Notes: a model not told the origin generated them from the letters alone. Counted from the stretch's first letter, positions 45,451-54,883 are shown. The stretch is 64,000 bases of DNA from Sulfidibacterium sp964549335 (GCA_964549335.1 CAZJUQ010000011.1:62001-126000); one strand, 5' to 3'. A program made the numbers and translations.

Positions 45451-46452
45451 TTAAGCGTTTACTGTCATTGCGGAAAGCATATTTCCGTAAACTTTGTTCA
45501 GAGAGCTCATGCGTTTTGTAAGAGCCTCCATCTCTTCGGCAAATTTAGAGGTGGAATCGGAGGAGCGCTCCAGTTTGCCGAGAAGTTCGTCTATGGTGTT
45601 TTGGAGTTTGTCGTTGCTTTCCACCGCTTTATTTGTTCCTTGTAACTGAATTTCGTAAACAGCATTCAGTGCTGCAAGGTTTTCTGCAATTTTTCTTAAT
45701 TGTTGATTATACGATTCTCCTTCAACAGCGGTAAAATCGAGAGCTTCAACCGATTTTGACAATATTTCGGCCGATTTTTGATAGCTGTCGGCGAGGCTGC
45801 TTGCCGATTCGGTAGCTGATTTTACCGATTCCGAAAAGGCTTCGGTATTGTTCATGTCGTTTTTCAAGATTTCGGCAGCTTGTTCGTAAGCGTTAGCCAA
45901 CATGGAAGCGTTATTGTTTACAGCTTGTACGTTTGCAGAATATTCGTTTGCCACTTCAACATCTTTAACAAAGACTTCACCCAGTTTTTTTGCTGAAGTT
46001 GCTGCTGTTTTCATCCCTTCGGCAAATTCGCTTGAAGCGCTTGCCACATCGGTGATATTGGCGAGTTTAGAGGCGTTTTCGGCCATTTTTTCAATACCTT
46101 TACCAAGGCGGTCAATCATTGTTTGATCAATTTTTGCTTTTTCGAGCATTTCGTTCAACCTTTGTGCCGGCGATTTCGATGTTTCGGCTTCAGCACCTTT
46201 AACGCCGTGGTAAATACCTTTGAGTTCGGGATAAACCAGACTCCAGTCGGGTTCGACATGAGGCGGTTCGAATGCCGAAAAGAAGAAAATTATTGCTTCG
46301 GTACCCAAACCTATTATAAGGAGGATATCGGCGTGATTCCAGTGGTTGATTTTAAAAAGAGCCCCTATTAATACTACTGAAGCACCCCAGCCATACACTT
46401 TGGCCATGAAATTTCTGTATCCTCTGGTATGTGTAAAACTAAATAAACCCAT
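45451..46452 (-). CDS. gldL: GldL/PorL, inner-membrane motor protein of type IX secretion
   Basis: A 333-residue inner-membrane protein with two adjacent N-terminal helices, then a long coiled-coil-rich cytoplasmic tail. The helices contain KVYGWGASVVLIGALFKINH and GLGTEAIIFFFSAFEPP; Lys34 and Glu52 probably correspond to the charged residues implicated in proton flow. With GldM it forms a rotary-type proton motor that powers secretion and gliding. The tail (residues 100-330) is rich in Ala, Ser and Glu with heptad-like spacing. It lies between gldK and gldM. Confidence 0.93.
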   Translation of the reverse strand: MGLFSFTHTRGYRNFMAKVYGWGASVVLIGALFKINHWNHADILLIIGLGTEAIIFFFSAFEPPHVEPDWSLVYPELKGIYHGVKGAEAETSKSPAQRLNEMLEKAKIDQTMIDRLGKGIEKMAENASKLANITDVASASSEFAEGMKTAATSAKKLGEVFVKDVEVANEYSANVQAVNNNASMLANAYEQAAEILKNDMNNTEAFSESVKSATESASSLADSYQKSAEILSKSVEALDFTAVEGESYNQQLRKIAENLAALNAVYEIQLQGTNKAVESNDKLQNTIDELLGKLERSSDSTSKFAEEMEALTKRMSSLNKVYGNMLSAMTVNA

Positions 46453-46514
46453 GATTTTTTTTGTTTTTTATTTTGTTAAATATTATTTTTTTAAAATTAC
46501 TTTTCACTTATGCA

Positions 46515-47885
46515 TTAATGATAAACCCTTGATGCCTTGTTGGGATTATCGCCTTTGTTTCGTCCCAGGTAGGGTTGAATGCAACGGAAACCTATATATG
46601 ATTTTGCGGTATCCTGATATTCGTAAGTACGCGTCGTAACTTGCAAATAGTAAGCTATATCTTTCCACGAGCCTCCGCGAACGACTTTACGTTTCATTAC
46701 TGGCGGGTCGTCTTCTTTTGCGTTGTAAGTATAATTGGGGTTCATGTCCCAGCTCAAGTTGTACGACGAGGGGTCGTAAGCACTGTTTGTCCATTCGGCA
46801 ACGTTACCGGCCATGTCGTAAATATCCCAGTCGTTTGGCGGATAGTGTCCCACGATAACCGTGCGTAAACCGCCGTCGGCAATATAGTTTCCTCTCAGGG
46901 GTTTGAAATTGGCGAGGAAACATCCTTTTTCGTTACGTGTGTAAGGACCTCCCCATGGATACGGGTTTAATTGGTAACCACCGCGTGCTGCCCATTCCCA
47001 TTCCGCTTCGGTTGGTAAACGGAATTCGGAGACATCGACACCGCCTTTTTGCGAACGCAGGTAAGAATTAAGATATTCGGTTCTCCACACGCAAAATGCA
47101 CGTGCTTGTAACCAGTTTACACCTACAACGGGGTAATGGTCGTATGCGGGGTGATAGAAATATTTTTCGGTTAGCGGGTCGTTAAACGAGTAGGTATAGT
47201 CGTGTATCCACGCCAAGGTGTCGGGATATACGGCAATGGTGGCATTGCGTACGTAAATGGAGCGGTCGCGTAAACCTTCGGGGCGGTTGGCGAGACCTGC
47301 ATTGCGGTAATCGCCTTTTTGACTAAAATCTTTACGGGCTGCCGCATTGAGGTCAACCCAGTAATATTTATACATCAGTTTTCTGGTGTCAATCTCTTTA
47401 CGTCTAAAATATCTTTCGTGTTCGGGAAGGTACATCTCTTCCAAGGCGTCTCTGATATCCTGGTCTTCGCTGTTCCAGTCGATTTTAGCTTTCCAGTTCA
47501 AATACGGAGGGTCGTAAACTTCTCCTGTTTTGGGGTTTTCGGAAATAAGGTATTCGTCAGGTCTAACGTCACCGAGAATTTTACGTGCAATGGAGTCGCG
47601 TACCCAATAAACAAATTGTCTGTATTCGTCGTTGGTTATTTCCGTTTGGTCGATAAAAAAAGCGGAAACCGATATGGTTTTGGGTTGAATAAGATAACTT
47701 TTTGCCAAATCTTCGTCTCCTGCCCCCATAACAAAACTTCCTTGCGGTACGAAAACCATTCCGTAGGGGTCGGGTTGATAAAAGGGTTTTGATTTTTTTC
47801 TCGTTCCTACAAGTTCTCCATTTCCTGAATTACTACAACTTGCAAGTAATCCGGCAACAAACAAGTACACTAACAAACGTTTCAT
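46515..47885 (-). CDS. gldK: GldK/PorK, outer-membrane lipoprotein of type IX secretion
   Basis: A 456-residue lipoprotein (lipobox LLASC, Cys17) with a formylglycine-generating-enzyme/SUMF1-like fold: FVPQGSFVMGAGDED, ITNDEYRQFVYWV, RLPTEAEWEWAARGG, NVAEWTNSAYDPS and a closing GFRCIQPYLG. In GldK the fold has no known catalysis; it forms the ring of the translocon with GldN. First gene of the gldKLMN block, which has its own predicted promoter. porP lies 125 bp upstream. Confidence 0.94.
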   Translation of the reverse strand: MKRLLVYLFVAGLLASCSNSGNGELVGTRKKSKPFYQPDPYGMVFVPQGSFVMGAGDEDLAKSYLIQPKTISVSAFFIDQTEITNDEYRQFVYWVRDSIARKILGDVRPDEYLISENPKTGEVYDPPYLNWKAKIDWNSEDQDIRDALEEMYLPEHERYFRRKEIDTRKLMYKYYWVDLNAAARKDFSQKGDYRNAGLANRPEGLRDRSIYVRNATIAVYPDTLAWIHDYTYSFNDPLTEKYFYHPAYDHYPVVGVNWLQARAFCVWRTEYLNSYLRSQKGGVDVSEFRLPTEAEWEWAARGGYQLNPYPWGGPYTRNEKGCFLANFKPLRGNYIADGGLRTVIVGHYPPNDWDIYDMAGNVAEWTNSAYDPSSYNLSWDMNPNYTYNAKEDDPPVMKRKVVRGGSWKDIAYYLQVTTRTYEYQDTAKSYIGFRCIQPYLGRNKGDNPNKASRVYH

Positions 47886-47946
47886 ATTTCTACTATTGAT
47901 TATTTACAAATTTTGCCTTTATTTTTTCACTTTTCAAAAAAGAGCC

Positions 47947-47954
47947 CAAAAGTA
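47947..47954 (-). promoter_or_regulatory. -7 promoter box upstream of gldK
   Basis: Read leftward, TACTTTTG matches TAnnTTTG; transcription would start near 47941 with a leader of about 55 bases before gldK. A weak CTTTTA lies at about -33. It suggests gldKLMN can be transcribed apart from porP. Confidence 0.4.
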
Positions 47955-48010
47955 AAAAAAAACATTTACTTTCTTAAAAGAGCTGTTATTTTATATCTAT
48001 TCTATTTTTT

Positions 48011-48985
48011 TTATAAATACCTTGTGTTTTTATAACTCGTTTTACTTTTATCTGCTTTTATCTTAAAACAATAGTTCAAACTTATCTCATGACTTCCCGG
48101 CACACCTGTTCCTAACGTTGCAATGTCATAAGAGTAAGCAATTTGGAAGTCGCGGAACTGTACTCCCACGATAATTCCAACCGATTCTTGCATTCTGTAA
48201 TTTAACCCCCCCCAGAACTTGCCATTGTATTTAACGACGGTTGACAAATTATATTGTGTTTTTGCGAAATCGCTTAAAATTAGTATTGAAGGTTCTATTT
48301 CAAATTCGGGGTGGTTGGGCATTTCGAAAGGGTAGCCGGCGGTGATGTAGAATGTTCTGTCGGTGTTGTATTGTATAACTTTGTTTGAGGTGCTGAAATT
48401 CTTTCCGTGGCTTTCGAAAATATTTTTTGCCGATACTCCCAAGTACATGTCGTTGTCGCCGCGATAAAACAGTCCGAAGTTTGCGTCGATGAGCATGTCT
48501 CCTTGTTCGGAACTTAGAAGAACGGGGTCACCGTTTTCGTTGGGTTTGAATTTGGAGAAATCGATGGTGCGGTTTGTCAAGTTTATACCTGTTCCTATTC
48601 CCAAAACTCCCGAGGAGAGTTCCATGTGGAATGAATATGATATTTGTACTATGGTGTTTTTTTCGAAACCCAATTTGTCTTGCAGTATTGATAAACCTGC
48701 ACCTCCGTGTAAAAATTTAATAGGGGAATCTATACTTACCAAAAAGTCTTGCGGGGCTACGTCCGAATTGTCAAAGCCCGCCCACTGTTGCCGCCCTATT
48801 CCGTTTACGCAAATACCAAGTCCCATACCTTGAAAACCGGAATTGGAAAACGATTGGGCATTTTTGTATTGTGTAAATAACGGTGCTTGCTGAGCCTTAA
48901 TGGCTGTAACCAAAAAAGATAAGGTTACAAGAAGTAACAAGTTTGTTTTAATGTTAAAATGTATCACACTATTAATTTTTAGCAA
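48011..48985 (-). CDS. porP: PorP/SprF family outer-membrane protein
   Basis: A 324-residue exported beta-barrel protein of the PorP/SprF family: signal peptide (ending AIKAQ), then the family start APLFTQYKNAQSFSNSGFQG, internal GAGLSILQDKLG, LIDANFGLFYRG and a C-terminal DIATLGTGVPGSHEISLNY. In known systems PorP/SprF proteins attach to the type IX translocon or dock particular cargo such as SprB. Here it is directly upstream of gldK, the standard Bacteroidota order, so it is likely the PorP of the core operon. Confidence 0.9.
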   Translation of the reverse strand: MLKINSVIHFNIKTNLLLLVTLSFLVTAIKAQQAPLFTQYKNAQSFSNSGFQGMGLGICVNGIGRQQWAGFDNSDVAPQDFLVSIDSPIKFLHGGAGLSILQDKLGFEKNTIVQISYSFHMELSSGVLGIGTGINLTNRTIDFSKFKPNENGDPVLLSSEQGDMLIDANFGLFYRGDNDMYLGVSAKNIFESHGKNFSTSNKVIQYNTDRTFYITAGYPFEMPNHPEFEIEPSILILSDFAKTQYNLSTVVKYNGKFWGGLNYRMQESVGIIVGVQFRDFQIAYSYDIATLGTGVPGSHEISLNYCFKIKADKSKTSYKNTRYL

Positions 48986-49294
48986 GCTAAAATAACAATA
49001 ATTATCAATTAAACTCAGAAGCGCTTAAAATGTTGCATAATTGACACTCGTTTTTTTTGAAATGTTGCAAAACACATTTAATATATTTAATTTTTTTTTG
49101 ATTGTATTACGGTTGGAATGAATACGCCACACAATAAAATCGTAAAACGTGTTGAAATACAACCCGAACCGCAGCATCCTTTTTTAACTTAAAATTGTTT
49201 GTAAAAAAAGCTGTTGATAAAAATACGGTACTTATAGTATATTAATTTTATTCCCAAATGTTTTAATATAACGGAAAAGGTAAAGCAATTGAGG
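48986..49294. other. Divergent porP/phoH intergenic region
   Basis: About 310 bp of AT-rich sequence. It holds no clear two-box promoter, an AAGCGCTT palindrome near 49020, and one possible 24-codon ORF at 49118-49192 (MNTPHNKIV... ending HPFLT). The peptide has no signal or repeat, and the chance of such an ORF by accident is considerable. Confidence 0.35.
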
Positions 49295-50629
49295 ATGACG
49301 TCAAAGCCAACGGATAAAAAGATATTTGTTCTCGACACGTCGGTAATATTGTACAATCACAATGCAATAAACGAGTTTGGAGACAACGATGTTGCCATAC
49401 CCATAACCGTACTTGAAGAGCTTGATAATTTTAAGAAGGGTAACGATAATATAAATTACGAGGCTCGCGAGTTTATTCGATTTCTTGACAATATTTCCGG
49501 GAAACTCACCGTAACCAATTGGCGAAGGATTAACGGACCGCAAAAAGGTAAGTTCAGGGTGATAATGAACGAACATTCCAAGAAGGATGCACGCGGAATT
49601 TTCGGGGAGGACAAACCCGATCACAGGATTTTGAATGCAGCTTTGAAACTTAAAGAGAGTCATCCGCAGCGCAAGGTGATACTGGTGAGTAAAGATATTA
49701 ACCTTCGTCTTAAAGCCAAAGCTCTTAATTTGCAAGCCGAAGATTTTGAGACGGGAAAAATAAAAAACATTGACTCGCTTTATACCGGAAAGTCGATTTT
49801 GACGGGAGTTGAGGACGGTGTTATCGACAAATTGTATTCCGAAGGTTTTTGCGCCCTTGATGAGCTTGGCATTGAAAAGCCGTACTCCAATCAATATTTT
49901 ATTTTAAAAAGCGGGCATGCTTCGGCGTTAGGCTTTTTCAATCCCGTTACCGGAAGGGTTGAGCGTGTTGAAAAGCAGGCCGTGTCGCGCATTATGCCGC
50001 GCAATGCCGAGCAGGTGTTTGCATTGCATGCAATTTTAAATCCCGAGGTAAGACTGGTTACGCTTCAGGGTGTTGCGGGTACCGGTAAGACTTTGTTGGC
50101 ACTCGCAGGAGCATGGCAACAACGGCGCAATTTCAAACAGGTTTATCTTACACGTCCCATTGTGCCGCTCAGCAATAAGGATATAGGTTATTTGCCCGGC
50201 GACATCAACTCGAAGATAAATCCTTACATGGAACCGCTTTGGGACAACCTGAAGTTTATTCAAAACCAGTTCGGAGAACAGGATAAAGAGTACAAGCGAA
50301 TTGCCGATGCCATAGAAAACGAAAAACTTATGATAACCCCGCTGGCTTACATAAGGGGAAGGAGTATTTCGAACGTTGTTTTCATTATTGATGAGGCACA
50401 AAATTTAACTCCCCACGAAATAAAAACCATCATTACGCGTGCGGGCGAAAACACCAAATTGATATTTACAGGGGATATATACCAAATAGACACACCATAT
50501 CTCGACTCGCAATCGAACGGGCTTTCGGTATTGATAGACCGCTTTAAAAATAACGGTATTTATGCCCACATACGCCTGGAGAAGGGTGAAAGGTCGGAAC
50601 TGGCAAATCTTGCTAACGATTTATTATAA
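49295..50629 (+). CDS. PIN-PhoH ATPase (PhoH-like)
   Basis: A 444-residue cytoplasmic protein: PIN nuclease-type domain (about 8-140; FVLDTSVILYNH, PITVLEELDNFKKG) and a C-terminal PhoH ATPase (about 235-440) with Walker A (LQGVAGTGKTLLALAG) and Walker B (VVFIIDEAQNLT). The fusion is the YlaK/PhoH2-type, associated with RNA unwinding and cleavage. I use the ATG at 49295 (MTSKPTDK), as the preceding TTG lacks support. The next gene starts 16 bp on. Confidence 0.92.
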   Translation: MTSKPTDKKIFVLDTSVILYNHNAINEFGDNDVAIPITVLEELDNFKKGNDNINYEAREFIRFLDNISGKLTVTNWRRINGPQKGKFRVIMNEHSKKDARGIFGEDKPDHRILNAALKLKESHPQRKVILVSKDINLRLKAKALNLQAEDFETGKIKNIDSLYTGKSILTGVEDGVIDKLYSEGFCALDELGIEKPYSNQYFILKSGHASALGFFNPVTGRVERVEKQAVSRIMPRNAEQVFALHAILNPEVRLVTLQGVAGTGKTLLALAGAWQQRRNFKQVYLTRPIVPLSNKDIGYLPGDINSKINPYMEPLWDNLKFIQNQFGEQDKEYKRIADAIENEKLMITPLAYIRGRSISNVVFIIDEAQNLTPHEIKTIITRAGENTKLIFTGDIYQIDTPYLDSQSNGLSVLIDRFKNNGIYAHIRLEKGERSELANLANDLL

Positions 50630-50645
50630 ACAAAGCTGACGGAAA

Positions 50646-51128
50646 ATGGTGTTGAGACTAAAAGATAAAAAATCCGACTTGAACTTTAAAGGTTTTCACC
50701 TTTTATTAATAGTGAGTAATTTTAAAGATTATCAGTTGGCTCATTTTATAAATATCGTTGCCGGTTTGAATTTCAAGAAATACGACGATTTCCTTTTTGC
50801 AACAAATCCCGAAAATCCGCGTTATTATTCCTGGTTTCATTACAATGATGAAAAGTACAACGTGAAATATTATTTGTTGGAAAACATAAGTAACCATACA
50901 TATCTTTTCTCCAATTTGAAAAAGATAGATTTTTTATTGTTTGTAAAGGGTTCGGTACCGGGGAGTCTCATAAGCGGATTGGAACAAAAGTTGCGCGGCG
51001 TGCGCGGAATTACCGCTGTATTGCGGCACGAAGTAAGTGTTTTGAAAGATGTTCAGGTTTTTTTGGACGAGATGGAACTTCACGAACTGGAATATGTTAC
51101 CAAACCCATGAAAAAGCAGGTTAAATAA
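50646..51128 (+). CDS. Small conserved protein, possibly IPExxxVDY family
   Basis: A 160-residue protein without signal or membrane segments. It shows a pattern of short alternating strands, NFKDYQLAHFINIVAGLNFKK, then YYSWFHYNDEKYNVKYYLLEN and DFLLFVKGSVPG. This is reminiscent of the IPExxxVDY family of Bacteroidota, whose function is unknown; I could not find that motif itself here, so the family call is tentative. It lies between PIN-PhoH and the DUF1232 gene, probably in one transcript. Confidence 0.5.
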   Translation: MVLRLKDKKSDLNFKGFHLLLIVSNFKDYQLAHFINIVAGLNFKKYDDFLFATNPENPRYYSWFHYNDEKYNVKYYLLENISNHTYLFSNLKKIDFLLFVKGSVPGSLISGLEQKLRGVRGITAVLRHEVSVLKDVQVFLDEMELHELEYVTKPMKKQVK

Positions 51129-51150
51129 AAAAGGGGGGGTGAAGGCGGCG

Positions 51151-51513
51151 ATGAAAAAGAGCGATATTTTAAAATACAGGAAATATTACGACGAAAACAG
51201 ACTTTCGGAGAAGATATTTTCCGTTATAGGGAAGGTGGGTTCCGGAGCGTTGTATTATGTTTTTTTGTTGTTGCTGCTTGTCTCCGATAAAAAAATTCCC
51301 ACGAAAGTACGTCTTGTTTTCATGGCGGCACTGGGTTATTTTATTTTACCATCGGATATTATAGCCGATATTTTGCCCGGTTTGGGTTTTACCGATGACA
51401 TTGCTTTTTTGACCTATGCCGTCAACAGTGCGAGCCGGTACATAACTCCCGAACTCAAAGAGAAAGCAAGGGAGAAGATGAACAGGGTGATAAATAAAAG
51501 CGAAACGGAATAG
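51151..51513 (+). CDS. YkvA/DUF1232 small membrane protein
   Basis: A 120-residue protein with two hydrophobic helices. The DUF1232 motif is clear: ALGYFILPSDIIADILPGLG followed by TDDIAFLTYAV. Its role is unknown. I start at ATG 51151; a GTG four codons upstream is possible, and the AAGGGGGGG sequence before it would be an unusually purine-rich ribosome site for this phylum. Confidence 0.8.
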   Translation: MKKSDILKYRKYYDENRLSEKIFSVIGKVGSGALYYVFLLLLLVSDKKIPTKVRLVFMAALGYFILPSDIIADILPGLGFTDDIAFLTYAVNSASRYITPELKEKAREKMNRVINKSETE

Positions 51514-51594
51514 TCAGGTGGCAAATCTGTTTGAGCCTGCACTAAAACGAAAAGAGGGCAAAAGCCGGCGGAAAATCTTTTACGGACACTCCTG

Positions 51595-53181
51595 TCATTT
51601 TTCATCGTTAAATTCGGAAGTGAAATAGAACTTAATGGCGGGATATTTTTCGCGAGCCATTTGAAGTGCAAAAGGTGAGTCGGCGAGAAAAACCTCGCGA
51701 CCTTCTTTGTCGAGAGCTATTTGTCCTGCTTTGCGGGCGCGGAACTCTTCCAGTTGTTCTTTGTCGTTGCTAACGAACCATGCTGTTTTATAAAGTCTGA
51801 TGGGTTCGTAACGGCATTTGGCGTTATATTCGTGTTCGAGGCGGTATTGTATAACTTCGAATTGCAGTGCGCCAACGGTACCGATGATTTTTCTGCCCGA
51901 GGTTTTTCCCGTAAAGAGTTGGGCTACACCTTCGTCCATTAGCTGGTCTAATCCTTTTGCAAGTTGTTTTGAGCGCATGGGGTCGGCATTAATTACATAT
52001 TTGAAGAGTTCGGGCGAGAAACTGGGTATCCCTTTAAAGTGTAATGTTTCGCCTTCGGTAAGGGTGTCGCCGATTTTGAAGTTGCCGGTGTCGTGCAGTC
52101 CCACAATATCGCCGGGGAAAACCCGGTCAACTATTGATTTTTTTTGAGCCATAAATGCCGTGGGGCTGGCGAATTTCATCATTCTTTTTTGTCGTACGTG
52201 GAAATAATTTGTGTTTCGTTTGAAGCTACCCGAGACCACTCTTACAAAGGCAATCCGGTCGCGGTGGTTGGGGTCCATATTGGCATGAATTTTAAAGACA
52301 AAACCGCTGAAAGCATCTTCGTTTGGTTCGACGAAACGTTTGTCGCTCTGCCTACCTTGCGGCACGGGGGCAATATTGATAAATATTTCAAGGAGTTCTT
52401 TGACGCCGAAATTGTTGAGTGCGCTTCCGAAAAATACGGGAGAGAGGTTTCCGTTGAGGTATTTTTGTTTGTCGAAGGCGGGATATACGCCTTGTACCAG
52501 TTCCAGTTCTTCGCGCAGGGTTTGGGCTGCATCGTCCAAATATTTTTCGAGTAACGGGTTGTTAATGTCGTCGAAATCTATTCCCTTTTCAACGGTTTGT
52601 TTGTTGGGGGAGAAGAGGTGCAGGTTTTTGAAATAGTTGTTGTAAACGCCTTTGAATTTTTTTCCTTGACCGATGGGCCAGCTTAGCGGTGTAACGGTAA
52701 GGTGGAGTTTTTTTTCTATTTCGTCGAGCAGTTCGAAAGCATCTTTTCCTTCGCGGTCGAGTTTGTTGATAAAAATAATAACGGGAGTGTTGCGCATGCG
52801 GCAAACTTCGACAAGTTTTTCGGTTTGTGTTTCCACGCCTTTTGCCACGTCGATAACCACCACCACGCTATCGACGGCGGTAAGTGTACGGAATGTGTCT
52901 TCGGCGAAGTCTTGGTGTCCCGGGGTGTCGAGGATATTGATTTTGGTTCCGTTATATTCGAACCCCATAACCGATGTAGCTACCGAGATGCCCCGTTGCC
53001 GTTCTATCTCCATCCAGTCGGAAGTTGCTGTTTTTTTTATTTTGTTTGATTTAACGGCGCCTGCCACCTGAATGGCTCCGCCGTAAAGCAGAAGTTTTTC
53101 GGTAAGGGTTGTTTTGCCGGCGTCGGGGTGGCTGATAATGGCAAAAGTTCGCCGTCGTTGTATTTCTTTGTTGTTCGACAT
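51595..53181 (-). CDS. prfC: Peptide chain release factor 3
   Basis: A 528-residue translational GTPase, almost the length of E. coli RF3 (529). Motifs: G1 SHPDAGKTTLTE, switch I around WMEIERQRGISV, G3 DTPGHQDF, G4 NKLDRE. It removes RF1 and RF2 from the ribosome after termination. The reading frame is open upstream to 53340, but that part runs through the GC-rich repeat copy C. The true start is ATG 53179-53181 (MSNNKEIQRRR), which matches RF3 proteins and lies 20 bp after a predicted transcription start. Confidence 0.95.
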   Translation of the reverse strand: MSNNKEIQRRRTFAIISHPDAGKTTLTEKLLLYGGAIQVAGAVKSNKIKKTATSDWMEIERQRGISVATSVMGFEYNGTKINILDTPGHQDFAEDTFRTLTAVDSVVVVIDVAKGVETQTEKLVEVCRMRNTPVIIFINKLDREGKDAFELLDEIEKKLHLTVTPLSWPIGQGKKFKGVYNNYFKNLHLFSPNKQTVEKGIDFDDINNPLLEKYLDDAAQTLREELELVQGVYPAFDKQKYLNGNLSPVFFGSALNNFGVKELLEIFINIAPVPQGRQSDKRFVEPNEDAFSGFVFKIHANMDPNHRDRIAFVRVVSGSFKRNTNYFHVRQKRMMKFASPTAFMAQKKSIVDRVFPGDIVGLHDTGNFKIGDTLTEGETLHFKGIPSFSPELFKYVINADPMRSKQLAKGLDQLMDEGVAQLFTGKTSGRKIIGTVGALQFEVIQYRLEHEYNAKCRYEPIRLYKTAWFVSNDKEQLEEFRARKAGQIALDKEGREVFLADSPFALQMAREKYPAIKFYFTSEFNDEK

Positions 53182-53207
53182 AAAAACAGGGGTAAAATTT
53201 GAAGGCG

Positions 53208-53215
53208 CAAAAGTA
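53208..53215 (-). promoter_or_regulatory. -7 promoter box of prfC
   Basis: Read leftward, TACTTTTG matches TAnnTTTG; transcription would begin near 53201. This supports the short RF3 start at 53181, since codons further upstream would not be transcribed from it. Confidence 0.45.
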
Positions 53216-53248
53216 AATAAGTTTTGTAAACCGGCGAAGATATTTTTT

Positions 53249-53436
53249 GAGTGTTGGATTGCGGTAGGGATAGGAGCGGTAGCCCGCAGGCGGCGGCGGT
53301 AAATGAAGCCGGGGCGGCAGGGCTGACGTGAGGAAGACACTGCCGCCGCATAGCTGAATAGCGCTGCCGCCGAGGACTATAAGCGGATAGCCCGGTGCGG
53401 CACAGGTGGTGGTTGAGGTGGGTGCCGCAACCGCCC
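53249..53436 (-). repeat. Dispersed GC-rich intergenic repeat, copy C
   Basis: Read leftward it carries GGGCGG next to a T run, then a private 35-bp insert, then GGGCTATCCGCT, TAGTCCTCGGCGGCAGCG, TTCCTCACGTCAGCCCTG, and ends with ATCCCTACCGCA. It is the most divergent of the three copies and lacks one hairpin arm of A and B. It lies between the serine hydrolase stop and prfC, 68 bp upstream of the prfC start, in the same orientation as both genes. Confidence 0.8.
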
Positions 53437-53447
53437 GTGAAAAAAAA

Positions 53448-54686
53448 TTAATAATCAACTGCCGGAGCCAACGGAAGGGTGTCGCTTTTGATGATGTTCC
53501 AGAAATTTGCCGAGCCGGGACCTTTGTCTTTGTTTGTAAGAACGATGAGGGTTTTGTGGTGTCGCATGTCGCGTATGTAGAATGTGCGGAATCCTTTCCA
53601 CCATCCGAAGTGGTAAACGGTGCTGTCCATATTTCCGCGGATACGCCAGCCGAAGCCGTAGTTGTCGCGTCTTTTCCAGTATCGGGGGCTTCCCGGGGTG
53701 AAAGCTTGTTTGATGATAGAGTCGGGCAGAAGTTTGAAATTGTCTAACGATTTGTCGAATTTGTATAAATCTTCGACAGAGGTATAAATGTTTTTGTCGC
53801 CTACCACCCCGTTGAGGTAATCGTTGGTCATGCGACGCCAGCGCCAGCCGCGGTGGTACCAGCCGGGGACTCCTTTATCGACATAGAGGGGGACAACGGT
53901 GTCGTTGCGCAAACTGTAAACAAAGGAGGAGTCCATACCAAGGGGTTCGAAGATGCGTTTTTTGATGAAATCTTCGAAATGCATTCCCGATACGGCTTCC
54001 ACCACATTAGCGAGCAATGCGTAATTGGTGTTGCAATAGTGAAATCCCGAATTGGGAGAGAAATAGATACCGGGGTGGTATTTAATCAGGAGTGCCATCA
54101 TGGAGTCGTTGGTTAATGGTCTCTTTTTGTTTTTCCACTTTTCCTGGGCAAGACTCATGTAGCGTGGCAATCCGGAGCGGTGGTTCATAAGCAGCCTTAA
54201 TGTGATGCCTTGATAAGGGAAGCGGGGGAACCATTTGCGAATGTCGTCGTCGAAGCTGAGTTTGCCATCTTTTTTTAGCAGCATGATGGCGTATGCGCTG
54301 AACATTTTGGAGACGGAAGCCAGTTGGAATCTGTCGGAGGTGGAGAGGTGGTCTTTGCGCCGCCGTACGTTGCGCCAACCGTATGCTTTTTTGAATATAA
54401 TCCTACCCTTTTCGGCATACAATACCGTACCGTTGAAACCTGTGAGCCGTTGCAGACGTTTGAAAATTTTATCGAGTTGTGCGGCTTTCTTTTTGATGAC
54501 GGCACTGTCGGTGTCGATAATTGTTACGGGGACTGTGACAGGCAAGTTGAAATCGTGTTTTTGGTTGGCGGTTCCGGCGTCAGGCGGTTTATGTGAGGTG
54601 CCGCACCGTTTTGCGGCAAAAAACAGCAAAACGGCAATGGTAATCAAAGTTGCAAGGAGTGATATTTTCGGAACCGATTTTTTCAT
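53448..54686 (-). CDS. Beta-lactamase-fold serine hydrolase
   Basis: A 412-residue exported protein (N-terminal hydrophobic anchor, residues 8-26) of the class C beta-lactamase/DD-peptidase fold. The active-site motifs are SVSK (Ser124, Lys127), YCN in the middle and HFG near the C-terminus. Residues 30-85 are a spacer. Such proteins are carboxypeptidases, esterases or D-aminopeptidases; the substrate is not evident. A TAACTTTG box (rc of 54698-54705) directly precedes the gene. Confidence 0.82.
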   Translation of the reverse strand: MKKSVPKISLLATLITIAVLLFFAAKRCGTSHKPPDAGTANQKHDFNLPVTVPVTIIDTDSAVIKKKAAQLDKIFKRLQRLTGFNGTVLYAEKGRIIFKKAYGWRNVRRRKDHLSTSDRFQLASVSKMFSAYAIMLLKKDGKLSFDDDIRKWFPRFPYQGITLRLLMNHRSGLPRYMSLAQEKWKNKKRPLTNDSMMALLIKYHPGIYFSPNSGFHYCNTNYALLANVVEAVSGMHFEDFIKKRIFEPLGMDSSFVYSLRNDTVVPLYVDKGVPGWYHRGWRWRRMTNDYLNGVVGDKNIYTSVEDLYKFDKSLDNFKLLPDSIIKQAFTPGSPRYWKRRDNYGFGWRIRGNMDSTVYHFGWWKGFRTFYIRDMRHHKTLIVLTNKDKGPGSANFWNIIKSDTLPLAPAVDY

Positions 54687-54883
54687 AAAAAAGGCAGCAA
54701 AGTTAAATATATATGCAAACGGTTTATGAAAAAATTTGTTTTTGAATTATGTTAATAATATCCAATATCGGATATGGGAAACGGGGCTGAGGGGGGTGTT
54801 GTTGTTAATGCATTGAGTAGTAGATAACAGAAAATGGTGGCACAAGTTTTGTTAATAAAATAGCGGAAAAGTTAAAAAAAGTT

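Noticed and set aside
49020..49036. AAGCGCTT palindrome in the porP/phoH gap.
   Set aside because: Eight base pairs alone in AT-rich DNA with no second copy nearby; too weak.
53182..53340. 53-residue N-terminal extension of RF3.
   Set aside because: It runs through the GC-rich repeat, has no RF3 counterpart and lies upstream of the predicted transcription start.
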